In this document: positions 19,245 to 27,614 of the stretch, one piece after another
Layout: each line of letters starts with the position of its first letter
Position numbering within the stretch: position 1 is the first letter of the stretch
DNA from: Staphylococcus equorum
GTDB lineage: Bacteria; Bacillota; Bacilli; Staphylococcales; Staphylococcaceae
NCBI RefSeq assembly: GCF_029531845.1
Contig: NZ_JAMBPV010000008.1
Coordinates: 62,001-126,000, forward strand
Direction of reading: 5' to 3'
DNA length: 64,000 nucleotides
Notes under the pieces: model-generated
Database searches by the model: none
What the model was told of the DNA's origin: nothing
What the model saw: only the letters and a program-made list of their open reading frames with translations
Translations under genes and position numbers: made by a program

Positions 19245-20954
19245 ATGACAACTGAAATTTTAAAAGGTGAAAAAGGAAACTTTAATCTACAAGATTATGA
19301 ATATACATATAATAACTTTGATTGGAAAGAAGCGGAAAAAGCTTTTTCTTGGTATGAAACAGGAAAAGTAAATATGGCATATGAATGTATAGATCGTCAC
19401 GTAGATAACGGTAAAGGGCAAAAGATTGCCTTGAATTATAAAGATAGCGCACAAGAAGCATCTTTTACTTTCGAAGATTTAAAGCTAGCTTCAAATAAAG
19501 TAGCGAATCTATTAAAGACAGAAGCTAACGTAGAAAAAGGCGATAGAGTGTTTGTGTATATGCCTAGAATGCCAGAACTTTATTTTTCATTTTTAGGTAT
19601 TTTAAAAACTGGAGCAATATGTGGCCCGTTATTCGAAGCATTTATGGATCAAGCAGTAGAAGAACGTTTAAGCAATGCAGACGCTAAAGTCTTAGTTACA
19701 ACAGAAGATTTATTACCCCGTGTACCTTACTCAAAATTACCAGACTTAGAAACAATTATAGTTGTGGGTGAAAATGTATCGGCAGAACATATCGATTTTC
19801 ATTCAGCGTTCAAGCATGCGAGTGATAGTTTCGACATTGAATGGCTAGATCGTGAAGATCCACTTGTACTACATTATACATCTGGTTCGACAGGCCAACC
19901 TAAAGGTGTATTACATGCACAGGATGCGATGATTGTGCATTATATTACAGGAAAATATGTACTAGATTTACAAGAAGATGATATTTATTGGTGTACAGGA
20001 GATCCAGCATGGGTAACAGGCTCCTCTTATGGCATATTCAGTCCTTGGCTTCACGGCGTGACGAATTGTGTCATAGGTGGAAGGTTCTCTCCAGAGTTAT
20101 GGTATGAAATGATAGAAAAATATAAGGTAACATTATGGTATACCGCACCTACAGCCTTACGCATGTTGATGAGTAAAGGCGAAGCATTCACTAAACAATA
20201 TGATTTATCAACGTTGAGAAGTATTTTGTCAGTCGGTGAACCATTAAATCCAGAAGTGATCCGTTGGGGCAATGAAGTATATGGCAGACGTATACTAGAT
20301 ACTTGGTGGATGACAGAAACCGGTGGATTAATGATTGTGAATTATCCAAGTCAGACAATTAAATTAGGTTCTATGGGTAAACCATTACCAGGTATTACTG
20401 CAAGTATTGTCGATGACGAAGGCAATGAACTACCTCCTAATACATTAGGTAATTTAGCGTTAAAAGCAGGATGGCCTTCCATGATGAGGAAAATATGGAA
20501 AAATGAAGAAAAATTCAATTCATATTTTGTGAATGGTTGGTATATTTCTGGAGATTCAGCATATCGTGATGAAGACAATTACTTTTTCTTCAAAAGTAGA
20601 GTAGATGATGTGATTATGACATCAGGCGAAAGAGTAGGTCCGTTTGAAGTTGAGTCTAAACTTGTAGAACATCCAGCGATTGCTGAGGCAGGTGTTATTG
20701 GCATCCCTGATGAAGTAAGAGGAGAAATTATCAAAGCGTATGTCACATTGCGTGAAGGCATAGAAAAAACGGATGAACTCAAAGTTGAAATCAGACAATT
20801 TGTTAAGACTGGATTAGCGGCACATGCTGCACCAAGAGAAATTGACTTTATGGATAAATTACCGAAAACAAGTTTTGGCAAAATTATGCGACGTGTCTTA
20901 AAAGCGTGGGAATTAGATTTACCAGCTGGAGATTTGAGTACGATTGAAAAATAA
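19245..20954 (+). CDS. acsA: AcsA-like acetate--CoA ligase (AMP-forming acyl-CoA synthetase)
   Basis: A 569-residue ANL-family ligase closely resembling staphylococcal AcsA. YTSGSTGQPKGV (about residue 210) is the AMP-binding loop, DTWWMTETGG the adenine motif, YISGDSAYRDED the ribose-binding region, and GERVGPFEVESKLVEHP the hinge. Near the end, PKTSFGKIMRR carries the catalytic, acetylatable Lys; AcsA proteins usually have PKTRSGKIMRR, so the two residues before Gly differ. It may be a second AcsA or use another short acid. Transcribed toward the LLM/FMN reductase genes, with a 124-base gap. Confidence 0.85.
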   Translation: MTTEILKGEKGNFNLQDYEYTYNNFDWKEAEKAFSWYETGKVNMAYECIDRHVDNGKGQKIALNYKDSAQEASFTFEDLKLASNKVANLLKTEANVEKGDRVFVYMPRMPELYFSFLGILKTGAICGPLFEAFMDQAVEERLSNADAKVLVTTEDLLPRVPYSKLPDLETIIVVGENVSAEHIDFHSAFKHASDSFDIEWLDREDPLVLHYTSGSTGQPKGVLHAQDAMIVHYITGKYVLDLQEDDIYWCTGDPAWVTGSSYGIFSPWLHGVTNCVIGGRFSPELWYEMIEKYKVTLWYTAPTALRMLMSKGEAFTKQYDLSTLRSILSVGEPLNPEVIRWGNEVYGRRILDTWWMTETGGLMIVNYPSQTIKLGSMGKPLPGITASIVDDEGNELPPNTLGNLALKAGWPSMMRKIWKNEEKFNSYFVNGWYISGDSAYRDEDNYFFFKSRVDDVIMTSGERVGPFEVESKLVEHPAIAEAGVIGIPDEVRGEIIKAYVTLREGIEKTDELKVEIRQFVKTGLAAHAAPREIDFMDKLPKTSFGKIMRRVLKAWELDLPAGDLSTIEK

Positions 20955-21078
20955 TTTTTAACAAATACCCGATTAAATATATCTAATTTATATAAAATTC
21001 ACAATATAAACGAAAAATAATTCCACAACCATAAATTATAAGAATAATCGTTATTTAAACTCATAGGAGGTAATATGA

Positions 21079-22470
21079 ATGGGAAAAAAACAAATACATT
21101 TCAATGGCTTTATTCAGAATTCACCAGCACCACATGCGATTGGTCTTTGGAAACACGACAAACATGAAGGTGCGCAACATGGCACCATAGATTACTGGGT
21201 GAAACTTGCGAAGCTTTTTGAAAAAGGGAAGTTTGATTCATTATTTATCGCTGATGTATTAGGAACATATAGTGAATATGGCAATGATTATAAAACAGCT
21301 GTACAACATGCCGTTCAAGTACCAGATCATGATCCTTTATTAGTGATATCTGCTATGGCGCAAGCGACAGAACACGTAGGATTTGCACCAACTGTATCTA
21401 CGACTTATTTTCAACCGTATGATATTGCGAGAAAATTTTCTACATTAGATCATTTAACGCATGGCCGTATAGGCTGGAACGTTGTGACATCTTATCTAGG
21501 AAGTGAAGCGGAAAATTTAGGGTTAACAGAACGTATGCCTAAAGAAACAAGGTACGATCGTGCAGATGAATTTTTAGATGTAACGTATAAATTATGGGAA
21601 AGCAGTTGGGAAGATGACGCAGTTGTAAAAGATAAAGCTACCAACACGTATGCAGATCCTGATAAAGTACATTTAATTAATCACAGAGGGCGTTTCTTTA
21701 ATGTCCCTGGGCCACATATTGTAGAGCCATCTCCACAACGTACACCTGTGTTATTTCAAGCAGGTGCTTCCGAAAAAGGACGTAACTTTGCAGGTAAGCA
21801 TGCAGAAGCAATCTTTGTCGTGAACCACTCACTTCAAGGTTTGGCTAATGATGTAAATGACATTCGTTATAGAGCAACACAACAAGGCAGAAATAAAGAA
21901 GATTTAAAGGTATTTACTATGATTGTTCCCGTTATTGGTGATACGGTAGAAGAAGCAGAACAATTACATCAAGAATTAATCCAACATATTACTTATGAAG
22001 GAACTGCTGCTTTATTAAGCGGACACACAGGTATAGACTTTTCTCAATTTGATCCAGATCAATATATAGAAGATATTGAAACAGATGCGATTCAAAGCTT
22101 ACTAGATATTTATGCGAAAGATCCAACACGTAAATGGACACTAAAAGAGGCTATCAAACATCATGGCTTAGGTATTGGTTCAGTTCGCTTTGTCGGTACA
22201 CCTACACAAATTGCTGATGAAATAGAGCATTGGGTTGAAGTTGCTGATGTAGATGGATTTAATATTGCGTATGGAACGATACCAAATTCATATGAAGATT
22301 TCATAGAAAAAGTCGTTCCAATATTACAAGAACGTGGCGTTTATCGTAAAGAATATGATGAAGAAAATACAACTCTCAGAGAAAATTTATTCGGTAAAGG
22401 TGAAAAGTATTTAAGTGCTACACATCCAGGTTCACAATACAAACCGCAATTAAATAAACAACATAGTTAA
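21079..22470 (+). CDS. LLM-class flavin-dependent monooxygenase (NtaA/SnaA/DszA subfamily)
   Basis: A 463-residue TIM-barrel, FMNH2-using monooxygenase. HLTHGRIGWNVVTSYLG, GRFFNVPGPHIVEPSPQRTP (20 residues) and QAGASEKGRNFAGKHAEAIF are landmark segments of the NtaA/SnaA/DszA branch, which oxidises chelators, sulfones or alkane-type compounds using reduced flavin from a partner. The partner is likely the FMN reductase gene 131 bases downstream. AGGAGG lies 8 bases before the ATG. Substrate unknown; sulfur or nitrogen scavenging is a reasonable guess. Confidence 0.85.
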   Translation: MGKKQIHFNGFIQNSPAPHAIGLWKHDKHEGAQHGTIDYWVKLAKLFEKGKFDSLFIADVLGTYSEYGNDYKTAVQHAVQVPDHDPLLVISAMAQATEHVGFAPTVSTTYFQPYDIARKFSTLDHLTHGRIGWNVVTSYLGSEAENLGLTERMPKETRYDRADEFLDVTYKLWESSWEDDAVVKDKATNTYADPDKVHLINHRGRFFNVPGPHIVEPSPQRTPVLFQAGASEKGRNFAGKHAEAIFVVNHSLQGLANDVNDIRYRATQQGRNKEDLKVFTMIVPVIGDTVEEAEQLHQELIQHITYEGTAALLSGHTGIDFSQFDPDQYIEDIETDAIQSLLDIYAKDPTRKWTLKEAIKHHGLGIGSVRFVGTPTQIADEIEHWVEVADVDGFNIAYGTIPNSYEDFIEKVVPILQERGVYRKEYDEENTTLRENLFGKGEKYLSATHPGSQYKPQLNKQHS

Positions 22471-22601
22471 AGTACAGCAGAAATTTAAATTTGATAGAGA
22501 CAAAGTCCCCAAAAATAACATGTTTTATTTTTGGAAAATGAGCTCCTGTCACGTGTCTGAGCATGTATAGCAGTTTGAATAAATAAAGGAGGATGTTAAC
22601 G

Positions 22602-23141
22602 ATGGCAAGCGTAGCAATCATTGCAGGTGGAAATAAATTACAATCTCGTTTAACAGGTATTGTAGAGTATGCTGAAAAATACCTGGAAGATGAAGGTATT
22701 GATACAGATGTTGTACACGTCCATCAATTAGATGCAGAAGCGTTGATCACAGCGGATTTTTCTAATGCGTCTATTAATGAAACGCACCAAAAAATAGAAA
22801 ATGCAGATGGTATTATTATCGTATCTCCTGTATTTAAAGCAGCCTATTCAGGCATTGTTAAAACGTATTTAGATTTATTGCCAAGAGGTGCTTTTACAGG
22901 TAAGACAGTATTGCCATTAGCATTAGGTGGGACTTTTGCGCATGTATTAGCGATTCAATATAGTTTAGATCCAGTGATTAAAGAATTAGGTGCAGACACA
23001 ATTCATAAAGGTAGATTTATTTTAGATAAACATATCACCTCTAATGAAGACGGGACATATGATTATGATCAAGAAGCAAAAGATGGATTAGATAAAACTT
23101 TAAAAAAGTTTGTCAGTGACAAATCACAAGTAAGAGAATAA
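22602..23141 (+). CDS. NADPH-dependent FMN reductase (SsuE family)
   Basis: A 179-residue flavodoxin-fold reductase. The loop IIAGGNKLQSRLTGIVEYAE and IIVSPVFKAAYSGIVKTYLD (20 residues) are the FMN-phosphate and dimer segments seen in SsuE/MsuE proteins, and LPLALGGTFAHVLA is the flavin-ring contact. The start at 22602 has AAAGGAGG 9 bases upstream; the ATG at 22593 overlaps that site. It should supply FMNH2 to the LLM monooxygenase upstream. Confidence 0.88.
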   Translation: MASVAIIAGGNKLQSRLTGIVEYAEKYLEDEGIDTDVVHVHQLDAEALITADFSNASINETHQKIENADGIIIVSPVFKAAYSGIVKTYLDLLPRGAFTGKTVLPLALGGTFAHVLAIQYSLDPVIKELGADTIHKGRFILDKHITSNEDGTYDYDQEAKDGLDKTLKKFVSDKSQVRE

Positions 23142-23176
23142 TGTTAATGTAGCAACACAAATAAAGACTAGAAAAC

Positions 23177-23210
23177 TAAGGCGTATCTATGTTTAATAAG
23201 ATACGCCTTA
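23177..23210 (+). terminator. Terminator after FMN reductase
   Basis: Perfect arms TAAGGCGTATCT and AGATACGCCTTA around a 10-base loop. Confidence 0.85.
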
Positions 23211-23221
23211 AAAATATATCA

Positions 23222-23316
23222 TTTTAATACACATGTGTTAAAATATGGTAAGATATCAATAATGAGGTAAATACCTCTTATTCTTTAAAAATTTTTTAAT
23301 ACAATCGTATTAAAAA
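23222..23316 (+). promoter_or_regulatory. Twin operators for the TetR-type regulator
   Basis: Two inverted repeats share one design: TTTTAATAC-ACAT-GTGTTAAAA (23222-23243) and TTTTTAATAC-AATC-GTATTAAAAA (23293-23316). Their centres are 72 bases apart, close to seven helical turns. The second overlaps the ribosome site of the TetR gene, as expected for autoregulation. Confidence 0.6.
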
Positions 23317-23330
23317 GGTGGTTATTTGTC

Positions 23331-23918
23331 ATTCCTAAAATCGTGAATCATGAAAAAAAGAAAAGTCAAATTGTTCAATATGCTTGGCAATCTATTGTAA
23401 ATGATGGTGCTAAGGGAGCTACTGTCAGAAATATTGCTAAGTTAGCAAAAATGACACCAGGGCAAATTCGTTATTATTTTCCAAATCATCGTAATTTGCT
23501 AGAAGCAGTCGCATCAAAAGTTTATAGAAAGGTAACACTAAGGATAGAAGGTGTATACGACAATGAAGATTTATCTACAGTAGAAAAAGTAATACAAGGT
23601 TTATTAAAAGTAATGCCATTAGACAAAGAACGTTATGCGGATATGGAAGTATGGATGGCTTTTCAATACGAATTACATGAAACAGGGAAAGATTCTATGG
23701 ACGATGAAATTAGGACATTAGTAAAAGTTTCTGTGGAATATTTGGAACAACGGGGATTATTTGATGAATCATTAAATAAATATTTAACGATAGTAAAAAC
23801 ACATGCTTTATTAGATGGATTAGCACTACATAAATTATTAAATCCAAAACAAATACCTGATGAAGACATTATTAAATTAATAGAAAATGAAGTGAAATCT
23901 TGGTTAAAGGGGGGATGA
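23331..23918 (+). CDS. TetR/AcrR family transcriptional regulator
   Basis: About 195 residues. The N-terminal helix-turn-helix spans NDGAKGATVRNIAKLAKMTP to GQIRYYFPNHRNLLEAV, the latter being the RYYF recognition helix of BetI-like TetR proteins; the remainder is a helical ligand domain. The start is unusual: the only good ribosome site (AAAAAGGTGG, 23312-23321) fits an ATT at 23331, giving I/M-PKIVNHEKKK, which resembles the MPKIV start common in this branch. A GTG at 23343 is the conventional choice but lies 21 bases from that site. It probably represses itself and the membrane gene after it. Confidence 0.8.
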   Translation: MPKIVNHEKKKSQIVQYAWQSIVNDGAKGATVRNIAKLAKMTPGQIRYYFPNHRNLLEAVASKVYRKVTLRIEGVYDNEDLSTVEKVIQGLLKVMPLDKERYADMEVWMAFQYELHETGKDSMDDEIRTLVKVSVEYLEQRGLFDESLNKYLTIVKTHALLDGLALHKLLNPKQIPDEDIIKLIENEVKSWLKGG

Positions 23919-23919
23919 G

Positions 23920-24459
23920 ATGAATTGGGTTGTATATATATTGATAGCAGCAGAAATACTGTTTTGGTTAGTAATTGCGCTTGGACTTATATCTCGATAC
24001 ATTTTACGTCTGAATAAACTTGGATTGTTTTTCTTTGCATTAACTCCGTTAATAGATTTAACTTTAATTATTACAATGAGTATTGATTTATTGAATGGAG
24101 CAAAAGCGACATTGCCACACGGTATAGCTGCAGTTTATATTGGAGCCTCTATTGTATTTGGTAAGCGTATGATTCAATGGGCAGATGTTAGATTTAAGTA
24201 TTATATTTTAAAAATAGGTGAATTGCCAGTTAAAAAAACAGGAATTACTTATGCGAAAAAATATTTTTTTGATTGGCTCATGCATGCTCTAGCTTATGTT
24301 ATAGGTACAGTGTTATTGTGGATAATTATTTTAATAGTAGGTCAATCGGGTGACGTTACAGCACTTTATAATGTTATTAAATTATGGACTGTAATTTTAA
24401 CTGTGGATTTATTAATTGCGCTTAGCAATTTTATATGGTTAAAACCGAATAAAAGATAA
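23920..24459 (+). CDS. Integral membrane protein of unknown function
   Basis: A 179-residue protein with about five hydrophobic segments: near residues 4-26, 35-56, 67-82, 110-138 and 150-172. The start follows the regulator's TGA after one base, and GGGGGG in the regulator's end is the ribosome site, so the two genes are translated together. No enzymatic motif is visible. Its link with a TetR repressor suggests a stress or compound-response membrane protein, but that is inference. Confidence 0.75.
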   Translation: MNWVVYILIAAEILFWLVIALGLISRYILRLNKLGLFFFALTPLIDLTLIITMSIDLLNGAKATLPHGIAAVYIGASIVFGKRMIQWADVRFKYYILKIGELPVKKTGITYAKKYFFDWLMHALAYVIGTVLLWIIILIVGQSGDVTALYNVIKLWTVILTVDLLIALSNFIWLKPNKR

Positions 24460-24461
24460 AT

Positions 24462-24522
24462 CATAAAAATAACGATGCTGAGTTTTGGTTTTTAAAGAGA
24501 TAACGGCACCGTTGTTTTTATG
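24462..24522. terminator. Terminator between convergent genes
   Basis: CATAAAAATAACG and CGTTGTTTTTATG pair (one G-U) between the membrane-protein gene and the oppositely oriented VOC gene. T-runs in both directions suit bidirectional use. Confidence 0.6.
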
Positions 24523-24529
24523 TATAAAT

Positions 24530-25189
24530 TTATAAAGATACTAAAGACCATTGATGTTTGTCACTATAAGCTAATTTGAAGTCTTGTGTTTCAATAGCTA
24601 TCGGGAATGCAGTAGATTCTTTATCAGAAAAGATCCATTTTTTATTTTCAGGCGTTAATAAAATATAATTCTCATCATCTGAATCACACATGAAATTTAA
24701 ACCGTCTGAAGAAAATGAACGCCCTTCATGTGTTGTAAGATGATGGTTGGTTAAAGCTTGATATACTTCATCTGTCTCATTACATACAAAACCAACTTCA
24801 CTAATTCTTGAGAATTCAGGCTCATCTGCCATATTAGATACCCGTGCAATTAGTTCGACAATATTACCTGAAGGATCATTAAAATAAAGCGAATGTGCAA
24901 CGAAAGATTCAAAATAAGTTGTATGTTGTCCATCTTCCATCAATAAAAATAAAATGTTTTGATAGTGTTGTTTCATATCGTAAAAATGATTGTAAGGAAT
25001 ATCTATTGCGAAGTGGTAAAACGGTTGATCAATTTCTTTAGATTTTTGAAAATATAATTGAGTTTCCCCAATTTGAACAATAAAAGAATCTTGATCAATC
25101 ACTTGAACAGGACACTCTAATGTTTCTTCATAAAACTGTAAAGTTTCTTCCAACTCAGAGGTTAATAACGTAACATTTTTAAATTTCAT
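24530..25189 (-). CDS. VOC (glyoxalase/extradiol dioxygenase fold) protein
   Basis: About 219 residues. It starts MKFKNVTLLTSELEETLQFY, the usual beginning of a vicinal-oxygen-chelate module; HFAIDIPYNHF and SLYFNDPSGNIVELIAR give the metal-type His and Glu of the first module. A shorter second half (SEVGFVCNETDEVYQ onward) resembles a second, degenerate module. The start at 25189 has GGGGAT just upstream, better than the one at 25213. It lies beside the IclR gene and reads the same way. Function is not assignable beyond the fold. Confidence 0.75.
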   Translation of the reverse strand: MKFKNVTLLTSELEETLQFYEETLECPVQVIDQDSFIVQIGETQLYFQKSKEIDQPFYHFAIDIPYNHFYDMKQHYQNILFLLMEDGQHTTYFESFVAHSLYFNDPSGNIVELIARVSNMADEPEFSRISEVGFVCNETDEVYQALTNHHLTTHEGRSFSSDGLNFMCDSDDENYILLTPENKKWIFSDKESTAFPIAIETQDFKLAYSDKHQWSLVSL

Positions 25190-25314
25190 TTGTAGATCCC
25201 CATCCAATCCCATTGTTTAGCTTAGCAAATAAATTTAATTAATAAGTTAATTGTACTTTATCAAAATATTAAGGAGTATGATAATATAAAGAAGTTGTAA
25301 AGTAAAAATACACT

Positions 25315-26070
25315 TTAATCTATTGAAAATCCTAGATGCCTTGAAATATCATTAGCAGTTGATTTTAACTTATCAATAAAAAATGCTTTTTTATTTAGTT
25401 GGGACGTTGAAAAAGATAAGCTTATTGCACCTTGAACTTCATTTTTAAAGTTAACAAAGTAAGTACCAACACAAAAAATTCCTTTTTCATTTTCTTCATT
25501 ATCTTCCGCATAGCCTTGATCACGAATAGATTCTATTTCTTTCATAAGAACTTCAAAATTTGTAATGGTTTGTTCAGTATAACTTTCAATAGTAGAACTA
25601 TCCCACACAGCTCGAATAGCTTCATCACTATAAGTAGATAAAATAGCTTTCCCCACAGCAGTAGAATACATTGGTGCTCGTTGACCTATTTTTGAGGACA
25701 TAGCATAGACAGTGTTGTTAGGTATAAATTTTTCGATATATAAAATTTCATAGCTATCTTCGAGAACTAAATGACATGTTTCGGATACCTCTATAGATAA
25801 TTTACTAATTAAACTTTTAGCAATGTTTAAGTAATCGATTTTTTGAATACTTGAATAACCTAATTGAAATAATTTGTAAGTTAATTCATATTGGTGTGTT
25901 AAAGAATTTTGTTTTACATAATGGTTATCAACGAGAGATTTTACTAATCGGTGTACTGTTGTTTTTGATAAGTCGCTTAGTTCAACTAGTTCATTAAGTG
26001 AAACCGGGCTGCGTTTAGATATTAATTCTAATAAATTTAATGCACGATCGATAGACTGGACATTTGACAT
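25315..26070 (-). CDS. IclR family transcriptional regulator
   Basis: A 251-residue IclR protein. The winged helix is at the N-terminus (RALNLLELISKRSPVSLNEL then LSDLSKTTVHRLVKSLVDN), followed by the effector domain with AMSSKIGQRAPMYSTAVGKA, the conserved loop that binds a small acid. It is divergent from the GntP/dehydrogenase operon across 161 bases that contain a cre and an inverted repeat, so that operon is its likely target. Confidence 0.9.
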   Translation of the reverse strand: MSNVQSIDRALNLLELISKRSPVSLNELVELSDLSKTTVHRLVKSLVDNHYVKQNSLTHQYELTYKLFQLGYSSIQKIDYLNIAKSLISKLSIEVSETCHLVLEDSYEILYIEKFIPNNTVYAMSSKIGQRAPMYSTAVGKAILSTYSDEAIRAVWDSSTIESYTEQTITNFEVLMKEIESIRDQGYAEDNEENEKGIFCVGTYFVNFKNEVQGAISLSFSTSQLNKKAFFIDKLKSTANDISRHLGFSID

Positions 26071-26087
26071 AATCTTCCTCCTCTAAT

Positions 26088-26101
26088 TGACAACGCTTTC
26101 A
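26088..26101. promoter_or_regulatory. CcpA cre site in iclR-gntP intergenic region
   Basis: On the minus strand TGAAAGCGTTGTCA matches the cre consensus TGWAANCGNTNWCA at every position. It lies 18 bases before the iclR start, suited to catabolite control of the regulator. Confidence 0.7.
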
Positions 26102-26161
26102 TTCTAGCCTTATACTAACAAGTAATTCCTTTATATGATATACCATTTCATAATGTGGAAT

Positions 26162-26206
26162 AAACATATTTACTCAAAAATTTATATTTTTTAAGTAAAT
26201 ATGTTT
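26162..26206. promoter_or_regulatory. Inverted repeat upstream of GntP/dehydrogenase operon
   Basis: Perfect 13-base arms AAACATATTTACT and AGTAAATATGTTT separated by 19 bases, ending 25 bases before the gntP start. It is a candidate binding site for the divergent IclR protein, or a leader hairpin. Confidence 0.5.
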
Positions 26207-26231
26207 TGAATAATAAAAGGGGCGTGTTGGT

Positions 26232-27593
26232 GTGTTCGGGGAATTTTGGCCATTAATCAGTGTTGTATTAGGCGTCATTGTACTATTAATTTTAATTATT
26301 AAATTTAAGATTAATGCATTTATATCTTTAATTGTGACATCTATTTTCACAGGTATTATCTTAGGTATGCCATTAAATGAAATAGTTGAAACAGTTGAAA
26401 CGGGTATGGGCAGCACTTTAGGAAGTGTAGCAATTATATTCGGTTTAGGTGCAATTTTAGGTAAGCTTCTTGCTGACGGAGGCGGAGCAAATAGAATTGC
26501 GGATACACTTATAGATAAATTTGGAGAGAGATATATCAAATGGGCGATGATTTTAGCGTCATTTATTATTGGTATTGCATTATTTTTTGAGGTAGGTCTT
26601 GTATTATTAATACCATTAGCGTTCACAATTTCTAAGCGTTTAGGCGTATCTCATATGAAAATTGGTATACCAATGGCCATTGCATTATCAGTGACACATG
26701 GCTTCTTACCACCGCATCCAGGGCCGGTTGTCATAGCAAAAGAATTAAATGCAAATTTAGGGCAAGTGTTACTTTATGGCATGATTATAGCTATACCTAC
26801 AGTTGCTATTGTTGGTGGTTTACTTGTACAAATATTACCTAAATTATCACCAAGCGCCTTCACTAAAAAAGTGGATATGACAAATATAATTTCACAGGTA
26901 TCGATTGAAGAAAAGTATCGTCCAGGATTTGGCATTAGTGTATTTACTGCATTATTACCTGTTATTTTGATGTTGTTTGCGACTATTGTCCAAATGGTTA
27001 CAGGACACCAAGATAGTGCGACAAATCAGTTTGAAAGTATTACTTATTTTATCGGTAATGCACCAATTGCAATGCTAATATCGTTACTCTTTGCAATATA
27101 TTCAATGGGTGTACGTCGAAATAGAAATATGAATCAAATTATGGAAAGTGCAAAATCTGGAATTATTCCTATAGGGATGATGTTACTTATCTTAGGTGCA
27201 GGTGGTTCATTTAAAGAAATATTAATCGATGGCGGTGTTGGGAAGACAATTGAGCGCATGTTTGTTGGTTCAAGTATGTCTCCAATACTCTTAGCATGGA
27301 TTGTTTCATCATTACTACGTATTGCGCAAGGTTCAGCAACAGTTGCTGCTATCTCAACTACAGGAATCGTCTTACCACTACTACAAGCAACAGACGCTAA
27401 CTTAGCTTTAGTAACTTTAGCTATTGGTGCAGGTAGTATTATTTTTTCACATGTTAATGACACTGGCTTTTGGATTTTTAAAGAGTACTTTGGTTTAACG
27501 ATAAAGGAAACATTTTTAACTTGGTCGTTATTGGAAACAGCTATATCTGTCTGTGGATTAGGGTTTGTTTTAATTTTAAATATGATTATTTAA
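26232..27593 (+). CDS. GntP family permease (hydroxy acid importer)
   Basis: A 453-residue membrane protein of the gluconate permease family, starting at GTG after AAAAGGGGCG. IIFGLGAILGKLLADGGGAN, THGFLPPHPGPV, RIAQGSATVAAISTTGIV and FSHVNDTGFWIFKEYF are the family signatures. It resembles the permease at 12001 but is clearly diverged. The zinc dehydrogenase gene follows after 21 bases, so the imported acid is probably the dehydrogenase's substrate or its oxidised form, for example an idonate- or gluconate-type sugar acid. Confidence 0.88.
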   Translation: MFGEFWPLISVVLGVIVLLILIIKFKINAFISLIVTSIFTGIILGMPLNEIVETVETGMGSTLGSVAIIFGLGAILGKLLADGGGANRIADTLIDKFGERYIKWAMILASFIIGIALFFEVGLVLLIPLAFTISKRLGVSHMKIGIPMAIALSVTHGFLPPHPGPVVIAKELNANLGQVLLYGMIIAIPTVAIVGGLLVQILPKLSPSAFTKKVDMTNIISQVSIEEKYRPGFGISVFTALLPVILMLFATIVQMVTGHQDSATNQFESITYFIGNAPIAMLISLLFAIYSMGVRRNRNMNQIMESAKSGIIPIGMMLLILGAGGSFKEILIDGGVGKTIERMFVGSSMSPILLAWIVSSLLRIAQGSATVAAISTTGIVLPLLQATDANLALVTLAIGAGSIIFSHVNDTGFWIFKEYFGLTIKETFLTWSLLETAISVCGLGFVLILNMII

Positions 27594-27614
27594 CAGGAGA
27601 GGGGTATGTAATAA

